DNA of 27,419 nt from a virus, in the IMG/VR virus record IMGVR_UViG_3300022856_000027, positions 1 through 27,419 of that record; one strand, written 5' to 3'. A program made the position numbers and the translations under genes. Positions 22,801 to 27,419 of this stretch are shown piece by piece (the first letter of the stretch is position 1; every line of letters begins with the position of its first letter). The notes beneath the pieces are model-generated. The model had not been told where the DNA came from and did not search any database. It saw only the letters and a program-made list of their open reading frames with translations.

Positions 22801-23292
22801 CGCCGAGTTCAGGTCAGTGCCCATCGCCGTTGCCAAGTCCAGCGTGGCTTTGGTTGCCGCGTCAAACTGGTCGCCCCGCACCTGCGTGAATGTCAACAGC
22901 AAACCTTGCATTGAGTTGATCGCTTCATCGCCAAAATTTGTGACCTTTTGCAGCGCCGCCGCGTGCCTGTTCAAGTCATCCACGCTTTTGCCAGCCGCTC
23001 CGCCTGTCGATGCAAGGGCCGCGCCAAGCTGCGCCTGCACCTTTTCTGCCTCGACCGTAGCGTCGATAAAGCGGTTAAACTGCGCACTCAGTGCGACAAT
23101 ACTGACCGCCGCCGCCACTGCACTTGCCGCCGCTACGGCCAAGCCCTTACCCATACCGGCAAATGCGCCCTCCGCGCGGCCCGCGGATCCACCGGCCCGA
23201 TCACCAGCGCCTGCAAACTTGTCCAGATCATCGCTGGCCGTCCGCACGGGTCGGCTGTCAACCTGTAGTCCGACCGATGCCATGTCATCCAT
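19852..23292 (-). CDS. Tail length tape measure protein
   Basis: This 1146-residue protein fits the lambda-type tape measure family: length, alanine-rich helical N-terminus, an early LNDPVLGMTALSRSGIQFTE motif, and large hydrophobic stretches at about 295-370 and about 715-745. It sets tail length and enters the host membrane during DNA delivery. Residues 902-974 and 982-1054 are two 73-residue repeats. The start at 23292 follows GGGAG and lies just after the chaperone frameshift gene, as usual. At about one residue per 1.5 angstrom of tail, the tail could be roughly 170 nm; this is a rule of thumb. Confidence 0.9.
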   Translation of the reverse strand: MDDMASVGLQVDSRPVRTASDDLDKFAGAGDRAGGSAGRAEGAFAGMGKGLAVAAASAVAAAVSIVALSAQFNRFIDATVEAEKVQAQLGAALASTGGAAGKSVDDLNRHAAALQKVTNFGDEAINSMQGLLLTFTQVRGDQFDAATKATLDLATAMGTDLNSAALQVGKALNDPVLGMTALSRSGIQFTEAQKEMVKGMVAANDTIGAQTIILAELEKQFGGSAEAARNTLGGALASLRNAFGDLFELSGPGAKGLRDAIESLTKVVSDPAFFAAVQAIGTGLFAAAEMGINALTMLLPVITAVVENIDVIAYSSGIAAAVFAGPYVAAMGAAVIATFSLTGALGILKTALITTGVGALIVGAGYLVAMFGRLVKAAGGFGEAMRLVADVAVDAWQRIGLGVEFIGQSVAAMSANIQAFFLSAIKVMAGAFVDLTWVVADGLNALFGSNLQGASAVITQELGKAQVAAEDLASAATSAATAAKDGFSAPMESIQALRDAMTQSAIETEGAAVAADQLNNSLGETGGGAGSGGAAGKAAKEIKKVATEAEAFNIEMTEAEKAVKAYADAIEGMVVSGIGRAVDWMVDGFKGGFKGLLNIAKDTLKQIIAFYLKNRVMLSLGIGGGGVGGATQALAGAAGGGGPLGMLGNLGSGGGMLGGIGGVLGTIGSNFGAGFMTSVYGGLGGLTGAVSGGLSVGGLAGISTAIGAIAAPLLAVVAVVSFFKKKTKELDAGLKLTVNGMGTLVQTFKTIETKRFWGLSKKVRTSFQNASDEIANPLIKAVGEIQGGIVDAAALLGIAGSTFGNFAHTINVSTKGMSDADAQKAVTDAFVGLGDAFAGMIPGLQALQKDGEGAMVAISRLAQSLTVVNDVFQSLGFSAYGVSLAGAAAADTFASLFGSLDNFAASTAAYYDAFYTGEEKRADATSRLAASLAALGVSAIPQDRAAFRGLVDSAQLAGNIDLAAGLIMLSPAFAGLTQAVENFNAVSQSYYQNFFTDAERIARATELLSIEMLALGIDTLPATRAAFRALVDEADALGDSGLVASLMQLSPAFAEISAGADALGDSLRSLVNEDLFATGVDFMRGTSRASNGIEYTPERSSAEMLAELKALNARIDRLQSTSEFTAAYTGQTANNTEGQLTILETA
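20131..20589 (-). repeat. Tandem 73-residue repeat in the tape measure C-terminus
   Basis: Two protein repeats, encoded at 20589-20371 and 20349-20131, share YY..F.T..E..A.AT..L...+.ALG+, RAAFR.LVD and LSPAFA in register, with a 7-residue joint. DNA identity is lower, so the duplication is old. Confidence 0.85.
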
Positions 23293-23297
23293 GCGGC

Positions 23298-23657
23298 TTA
23301 CTCCCGGAACGGCTGTGGCGTGTTTTTGCCATTCGACTCAAACAATTCACTTGCATAAACCCCGCTCATTTTTTGCAGCCATTGCGCTTCGTCGCCATCA
23401 AACTTCAGCCCCACATTTGCGGCCCACGCCTGAATTTCTAAATGGGACAGGGCCACCGGCCCCATCCCGCCTTGCATTGTTGGCCCGACATCCATCAGCC
23501 ATTCCGCAAGATAAGCACGAAATGGCAGTTCAGGAAAGTCAGGTTCTTCATTTGCTTGCTCCAAAAAACTCCAACGCGTCTGCTTTATGTCCTTTGGCTG
23601 TGCACATAACCAAGCGTGCTGTCGTGCCCAGAGACAAAGCGCCTCTAGGCTTGTGCG
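23298..23657 (-). CDS. Tail assembly chaperone, frameshift extension (GT)
   Basis: This frame is open from the slippery site at 23657 to the stop at 23298 and is reached by a -1 shift from the upstream chaperone frame. The fused product would be about 266 residues: 147 from the first frame and 119 from this one. This segment has SFLEQANEEPDFPELPFRAY and LAEWLMDVGP. An independent TTG start at 23564 is possible but no ATG fits. Location just before the tape measure matches lambda G/GT logic: the long form links the tape measure and tail tube subunits. Confidence 0.8.
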   Translation of the reverse strand, partial: RTSLEALCLWARQHAWLCAQPKDIKQTRWSFLEQANEEPDFPELPFRAYLAEWLMDVGPTMQGGMGPVALSHLEIQAWAANVGLKFDGDEAQWLQKMSGVYASELFESNGKNTPQPFRE

Positions 23658-24097
23658 AAAAAATTGGCCCGGTCCTTCAAGAACTCAGTCACTTCGTCCA
23701 ATATTGACGGATATTTGCGATAGATCGCAAACGCCGCTTCTTCCGAAAACTCCACAGGCTTCCCGTCAAGGCTCAGGTTTTCCCAGCCGATGGTCGCATC
23801 AACGGCGGTCTGAATAATTCCCTCTTGCCCTTCATCGATCAGCGCACCAATTTGCGCCTCGGTCATTTTGGCGAAGTCCATCTTGCCGCCGCGCCGCTTC
23901 AGGATGCTGGTTGCGCGCTTGCGGGCTTTGGCCTTTGCCGCAGGGGCGTCAGGGCCGAGCAGGTTGAGGCGCATGGGCTTGGACGCGTCGGGCGTGCCGT
24001 CCTTGCCTGTAACGTATGCCGGCGCGTCTGTGCGGAGGTTTGTGAGGTGCAGCCAAGCGCCATTTTCTGATGCTGATACTGAGTCGAAACAATCCAT
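23645..24097 (-). CDS. Tail assembly chaperone (G)
   Basis: This 150-residue protein lies between tail tube and tape measure genes. It has a mixed N-terminal region and a helical C-terminus with FAKMTEAQIGALIDEGQEGI and VEFSEEAAFAIYRKYPSILD. It ends ANFFAQA, and the slippery run is encoded by the two Phe codons, three codons before the stop. The ATG follows AAAGGA. The short form should be the main product. Confidence 0.8.
   Translation of the reverse strand: MDCFDSVSASENGAWLHLTNLRTDAPAYVTGKDGTPDASKPMRLNLLGPDAPAAKAKARKRATSILKRRGGKMDFAKMTEAQIGALIDEGQEGIIQTAVDATIGWENLSLDGKPVEFSEEAAFAIYRKYPSILDEVTEFLKDRANFFAQA
23657..23663 (-). other. Programmed -1 ribosomal frameshift site
   Basis: The minus strand reads AAT TTT TTC in the chaperone frame, so T TTT TTC is a canonical X XXY YYZ heptamer. 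Only three codons follow before the stop, while the -1 frame is open for 119 codons to 23298. Confidence 0.85.
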
Positions 24098-24127
24098 GGT
24101 TTATATCCTTTGGTTTAGGTTAAATTC

Positions 24128-24158
24128 GGGGGGTGCGGTAAACCACGCCTCACCCCCC
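24128..24158 (-). terminator. Hairpin after the tail tube gene
   Basis: GGGGGGTG (24128-24135) pairs perfectly with CACCCCCC (24151-24158) around a 15-base loop that can form a smaller inner stem. In the transcribed direction the tail is GAATTTAACC, so termination would be partial. Such a hairpin would let the abundant tube protein be made in excess over the downstream chaperones. Confidence 0.6.
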
Positions 24159-24179
24159 TAGCCTGCGGGAGTTGCAGGA

Positions 24180-24623
24180 TTACGACGCGGCGACTTCCAC
24201 ATCGGCGCGCGTGAACTCGATATTGCAGCTTGCCATGTTGACCGACCCGACCGACTGGCCGCGCGGGAAAGACATGACCTTGCCCATGATGTAACGGATC
24301 GTGCCGTCGCTGCGGGTTTCGCGGAAGCTGATTTCGTCCTTAGACGCCAGCGCGGCAAGCAAGATGATCTGGCCAGCATTGGCAGAGTCGTAGCCAAGCG
24401 GAACCGTGATCGAGCCATAATTCAGTTCGCCGTGGAATTTGTTCACGATGCCGGTTTTCAGCGGGGTAAACGTGACCGCAGAATATGCCGCGCCAAACTC
24501 GGGAATTTCGGACGCCTCTCCCACCTCGGTCCACGACAGCGCGACGTATCCGGCTGCGTCGAATGTTGCGGGGGTAGCTGCCGAGACGGACAGAAACCCG
24601 CCGATGCCTTCAGTAAGTGCCAT
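24180..24623 (-). CDS. Major tail tube protein
   Basis: This 147-residue beta-rich protein (ALTEGIGGFLSVSAATPATF, SWTEVGEASEIPEFG, FTPLKTGIVNKFHG) fits siphovirus tube proteins in size, composition and position between tail terminator and chaperones. The ending SVNMASCNIEFTRADVEVAA is typical. A strong AAAGGA site precedes the ATG, consistent with high expression. Confidence 0.8.
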   Translation of the reverse strand: MALTEGIGGFLSVSAATPATFDAAGYVALSWTEVGEASEIPEFGAAYSAVTFTPLKTGIVNKFHGELNYGSITVPLGYDSANAGQIILLAALASKDEISFRETRSDGTIRYIMGKVMSFPRGQSVGSVNMASCNIEFTRADVEVAAS

Positions 24624-24660
24624 GATATTTTCCTTTCATGGGCGTGGATAGGCGGGATGC

Positions 24661-24885
24661 CTATTTCAGGACCGGGACAAGACCCGATGTAAATTCAACC
24701 AGAACTTCGCCGTCCGCCTCAGTGGCATCAACCACCGTGCCGGAATAAGTGACGCCGTTGGACATTGCGAATTGCAACACGTCGCCAGCCTTTGGCGTTC
24801 TGCCGCTGTAGATCATGGCAGGCGTTGTGCCGGTTGGCGTAGGCATTGTAACGATGCGCGCGCCAAGGATTGGTTTGGTTTTCAT
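24661..24885 (-). CDS. Small tail-region protein of unknown function
   Basis: This 74-residue protein starts MKTKPILGARIVTMPTPTGT and is beta-rich with no membrane segment. AAGGAG precedes the ATG at 24885; the longer start at 24918 would overlap the previous gene. It lies between the tail terminator and tube genes and may be a minor tail component. Confidence 0.6.
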   Translation of the reverse strand: MKTKPILGARIVTMPTPTGTTPAMIYSGRTPKAGDVLQFAMSNGVTYSGTVVDATEADGEVLVEFTSGLVPVLK

Positions 24886-24887
24886 AT

Positions 24888-25325
24888 TTAGACGCTCCTT
24901 TGAAAGATTGCGCTGCAACGGATCGACACGTTCTTGCGAAAGTATGTGCCGTCCATCGCGCCGGGTTGTGGGTCGCCCATGTCTGTCACCTGAATTTGAC
25001 CGTCTCCGGCGGATAGTATCAGGTCAATGGGGAATTGGTCAATAATGCGCTGCGCCTGGTCGTCGGCCTCATCCTCGAACGTGCCCTCGTCCACAAAGAC
25101 CGCCACAAACAGCCGAACGACCATCCGGCTTGACTTGGACAGGCCGAAACGCTCCGGCGGGGTGGTGGTAAAATATGCCAGCCAATACGGCGGCTCAGGC
25201 GTGATGTATTGCAGCGACGGCGTGTCATAAACTCCGGGCGCGTTCTCGCCCCATACAATCGGCGGCGCGGATGGCGTGGCGGCAAGGCGCGTGCGTAGCG
25301 CGGTTTTGATGTCTTTGTGGTTCAT
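24888..25325 (-). CDS. Tail terminator protein (DUF4128-like)
   Basis: This 145-residue protein begins MNHKDIKTALRTRLAATPSA, has an ERFGLSKSSRMVVRLFVAVF stretch, and ends with a beta-rich FRKNVSIRCSAIFQRSV. This pattern fits tail terminator proteins, which cap the tube and join tail to head. The start at 25325 overlaps the previous stop (ATGA). Confidence 0.75.
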   Translation of the reverse strand: MNHKDIKTALRTRLAATPSAPPIVWGENAPGVYDTPSLQYITPEPPYWLAYFTTTPPERFGLSKSSRMVVRLFVAVFVDEGTFEDEADDQAQRIIDQFPIDLILSAGDGQIQVTDMGDPQPGAMDGTYFRKNVSIRCSAIFQRSV

Positions 25326-25750
25326 CCGACCCGTGCCTTTGCTTTTGCAATAGATGCCCGCACAATCGCGGGCCATTGATCAACGGCGCCCTCGACAAAG
25401 TGCGCGCCCACCTGGTTGTAAGTCCGGCCTAGCTTGTCATCACCCACAAAGCCGTTATTCACACGCCTCGCGTATTCTGCTGTCCAAGTGAATGTTGCCA
25501 GATCGCCACCTTTCATTCCTGCGGCTGCAAGAATGTAGGAAGATGCACCCTCACCCATAGCGCCTCCTGCCACCGACGATTGCAGGCTGTTGCGCAAGTT
25601 GCCCGTGTCAACAGGCATGCGTCCGCCTTTGGCTTTGGTCTGTTGCGCCACGGCGATGACGGATTGCGTCGCGTCCTTCAGCACGGCGTCAATTCGCTTT
25701 TCGGTCTTTTTTGTCCACTGGTCCAAAGTTGCAAAAGTATATTTTGCCAT
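25322..25750 (-). CDS. HK97 gp10-like tail completion protein
   Basis: This 142-residue protein has the family hallmarks RMPVDTGNLRNSL and TAEYARRVNNGFVG, with GAHFVEGAVDQWPAIV near the end. Such proteins act at the head-tail joint. It overlaps its neighbours on both sides. Confidence 0.85.
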   Translation of the reverse strand: MAKYTFATLDQWTKKTEKRIDAVLKDATQSVIAVAQQTKAKGGRMPVDTGNLRNSLQSSVAGGAMGEGASSYILAAAGMKGGDLATFTWTAEYARRVNNGFVGDDKLGRTYNQVGAHFVEGAVDQWPAIVRASIAKAKARVG

Positions 25751-26793
25751 TATTCCAGCCTCGCAAAGAAGTCGATGCGGATATCAGAATAACACCTGCA
25801 ATTCACGGTCTCACCGGCCGGTGCGCCAAGCGACGTGTCGCCGGGATACATCATCTGGTATCCACCCACAATGAACGGCACGCCCTGCGGAACAGGGTCT
25901 TGCTTGTCCGCGTCAAGGTGAGACTGTCGCGTCTTGCCATCCTCACCCGTGCTGTCCCAAGCCCTAACCACGTCTCCCGCCTGAACATCGTTGTTCGGGT
26001 TTTCGATCAACTGGTCCAGCGCCTCTTGCCGCCCTGCGTTCAACGCCTTGAGCGTTTCGGTGCGGGCGATTGTTTCGCCGCGCAACGCAAGCAGCCGATC
26101 CGAATACCGCGCCGCCATCCGGTCAATGTCCGCCTGTGCCACCGGCTTGCCGTCCGCCATAGCCCGGCGCACGATCCCGTCAAAGCGTTTGTCGCGCCGC
26201 GTGCGCGTAAAATAGTTTGCCATGCTGTCGGGGTCGGTCAGTTCACCACGCATATTCTGCACATAGCCCGCCTGCCTGCTGTGCAGCCCCACCAGACCGC
26301 CTTGCCGCTTGCCGTTGACCACGCGCCCGCCGATGTCCAGTGCGGTGCGCAGCGGCCCTGCGCCTGCCTCCAGCCCGGCCCTGATCGTCTGGGCTATCAT
26401 CACGCGCGTGTCGTCCAGCACCTCAGTCACTAGCCGCGATCCAAGATCCAGCGCGATCCGCTCGGCACGCTCATTCCGGCCCCCGAACGACTGCACAACC
26501 CGGTTGGCAATCGGGGCGCGGCGCGTGGCGTGTTGGAACGCGCCCATCTGGTAATTGCCACCAGCGTTCATGGCTGCCGTGATTGCCGTATCGGTGCGGA
26601 ACAAATCGGCCGCATCGAACCGCAGCGCGCGGAACGCCGCGTCCACATCACCGCGCGCAATGGCGGCTTCAAGTGCCTTCATATCCGCTTGGCTCTGCAC
26701 CTGGCGCATAGCCGCGACAAACTCCGACCGGACGCCCGGCCAAGTGTCGTCCAGCCGCTTCAGGAACGCTTTGCGAGTGTCGCGGGTTGTCAT
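25750..26793 (-). CDS. Mu F-like minor head protein
   Basis: This 347-residue protein has the C-terminal region of the phage Mu F / SPP1 gp7 head morphogenesis family: GETIARTETLKALNAGRQEA, WDSTGEDGKTRQSHLDADKQ, and YPGDTSLGAPAGETVNCRCY. The N-terminal 200 residues are helical. It helps procapsid assembly or DNA ejection. The start forms TAATG with the previous stop. Confidence 0.85.
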   Translation of the reverse strand: MTTRDTRKAFLKRLDDTWPGVRSEFVAAMRQVQSQADMKALEAAIARGDVDAAFRALRFDAADLFRTDTAITAAMNAGGNYQMGAFQHATRRAPIANRVVQSFGGRNERAERIALDLGSRLVTEVLDDTRVMIAQTIRAGLEAGAGPLRTALDIGGRVVNGKRQGGLVGLHSRQAGYVQNMRGELTDPDSMANYFTRTRRDKRFDGIVRRAMADGKPVAQADIDRMAARYSDRLLALRGETIARTETLKALNAGRQEALDQLIENPNNDVQAGDVVRAWDSTGEDGKTRQSHLDADKQDPVPQGVPFIVGGYQMMYPGDTSLGAPAGETVNCRCYSDIRIDFFARLE

Positions 26794-26993
26794 TAGTATT
26801 TCACCGATTCTATGCAGAGTATCAGCGCATCGTCTGGGCTGAACCCTTGCGCGATACTGGCATTGTAGTGTAGTCGCCGGACAGCGGCAAGCAACACCGC
26901 TTTACGCGCTTCGCCGGGTAGTGCACTTTCCGCAGCGGCAAACAACGCTTCGGTGCTGGCTACGTCCATCATGCGCTTGGCTGTGTCGGTCAT
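26793..26993 (-). CDS. Small protein between head genes
   Basis: This 66-residue, mostly helical protein (MTDTAKRMMDVASTEALFAA; GEARKAVLLAAVRRL; FSPDDALILCIESVKY) is not recognised. It overlaps the minor head gene start (TAATG) and is probably cotranslated with it. Confidence 0.6.
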   Translation of the reverse strand: MTDTAKRMMDVASTEALFAAAESALPGEARKAVLLAAVRRLHYNASIAQGFSPDDALILCIESVKY

Positions 26994-27009
26994 ACATCCA
27001 CCTCATCCA

Positions 27010-27417
27010 TCAAGGTTTGTCAGGCCAGACGACACTAAACGGAAACCCAGCTTGATCTGGCACATCGCGCAGGGCTTGACGGTAGGTTGTCATTGCCTCG
27101 CCCATTGTGTTGTCGCTTAGGGCTTGCCAGTCTGTTGCTTGCAGGAGTTGGTCACGATGGTTGCGAACCGCTGCCTCTGCTTGATCTTGTGGCCTATTGA
27201 CGACCGTGTAGCCAATGAACCAGCGATTACCGTGAATAGGCTGACCTACCTGAGACTGGTCTACCTCGCCTGTGATATGGTTTGTGGCGTCGTCTTCTGT
27301 CTTCAGACGGATCACCTCTTTGTGAGGCATATCACCCATTACTAAATTTTGTACCAACGGCTCATAGGCTGGCTTAGACAGTTCAATCACTGGATGCACC
27401 AGATGGCGCTTCAGCAT
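27010..27417 (-). CDS. Tail fibre-assembly-like protein (Phage_tail_APC type), possibly partial
   Basis: The 135 residues visible from the ATG at 27417 end with a classical motif: AAVRNHRDQLLQATDWQALS, then YRQALRDVPDQAGFPFSVVW plus PDKP. This matches the Phage_tail_APC/DUF4376-type C-terminal domain of proteins that help tail fibre assembly. The frame may extend beyond the window edge, so the start is uncertain. Its place directly upstream of head genes, far from the fibre gene at 17976-18953, is unusual. Confidence 0.7.
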   Translation of the reverse strand: MLKRHLVHPVIELSKPAYEPLVQNLVMGDMPHKEVIRLKTEDDATNHITGEVDQSQVGQPIHGNRWFIGYTVVNRPQDQAEAAVRNHRDQLLQATDWQALSDNTMGEAMTTYRQALRDVPDQAGFPFSVVWPDKP

Positions 27418-27419
27418 CG

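Noticed and set aside
22511-23707. 398-codon plus-strand ORF
   Set aside because: It lies antisense to the tape measure and chaperone genes. Its Ala/Pro/Ser-rich product is typical of a shadow frame in high-GC DNA, with no ribosome site or domain.
25711-26433. 240-codon plus-strand ORF
   Set aside because: Antisense to the minor head gene, arginine/histidine-rich, and lacking family motifs. The minus-strand frame has clear family signatures.
1-27419. Integrase, att sites or insertion sequence
   Set aside because: No recombinase or transposase motif and no flanking terminal repeats were seen, so integration ability cannot be claimed from this window.

Overview
The window is a stretch of a tailed double-stranded DNA phage (or prophage) genome, most likely a siphovirus infecting an alphaproteobacterium of the Rhodobacterales type. 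The evidence is high GC with strong third-position GC, a GapR/DUF2312 homologue (a mainly alphaproteobacterial family), and a complete set of phage replication, tail and lysis genes. No integrase, CI-like repressor, tRNA or CRISPR array is visible, so lifestyle cannot be decided. Both ends cut through genes or lie beside missing ones; terminase, portal and capsid genes are outside the window.

Left arm (1-7398, genes on the minus strand). Reading in transcription order from 7398 leftwards: an SF2 helicase, an HD-domain 5'-nucleotidase-like protein, an orphan C5-cytosine methyltransferase, a small zinc-ribbon-like protein and a 70-residue TetR-like HTH protein. They are coupled by start/stop overlaps or short gaps and end at a strong hairpin. 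Next come a large PrimPol-SF3 helicase with its own terminator, an AT-rich non-coding segment (655-1083) that looks like a replication origin, and a 171-residue protein that repeats the C-terminal domain of the primase-helicase behind a putative DNA-binding N-terminus.

Middle arm (7510-16013, plus strand). A divergent control region (7399-7509) feeds genes for a DGxWRxKRG-motif protein, a DUF2800 PD-(D/E)XK nuclease, a GapR-like protein, a probable ssDNA-binding protein, two small phage proteins and a family B DNA polymerase with 3'-5' exonuclease. A run of small accessory genes follows, with a short DnaN-like sliding clamp and a VRR-NUC nuclease among them, ending with a tiny membrane protein. 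Near-duplicate promoter-leader modules punctuate this operon, as do GC-rich intercistronic hairpins. Together with the left arm this is a nearly self-sufficient replication system: primase, helicases, polymerase, clamp, SSB, nucleases and candidate origin.

Right arm (16044-27419, minus strand). Transcription runs from 27417 to 16044: a tail-fibre-assembly-like gene, a small head gene, a Mu F-like minor head protein, an HK97 gp10-like protein, a tail terminator, a small protein, the tail tube, the tail assembly chaperones with a clear programmed -1 frameshift, the tape measure, distal tail and fibre proteins, and a fibre-assembly-like protein. A lysis cassette closes the arm: two small membrane proteins, an amidase endolysin, a holin candidate and overlapping spanin-like genes.

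The most interesting points are the candidate origin with inverted repeats flanked by two copies of the same primase C-terminal domain; the compact bacterial-type clamp beside a phage PolB; the sharply AT-rich palm segment inside the polymerase gene; the duplicated promoter-leader modules; and the G/GT frameshift site.
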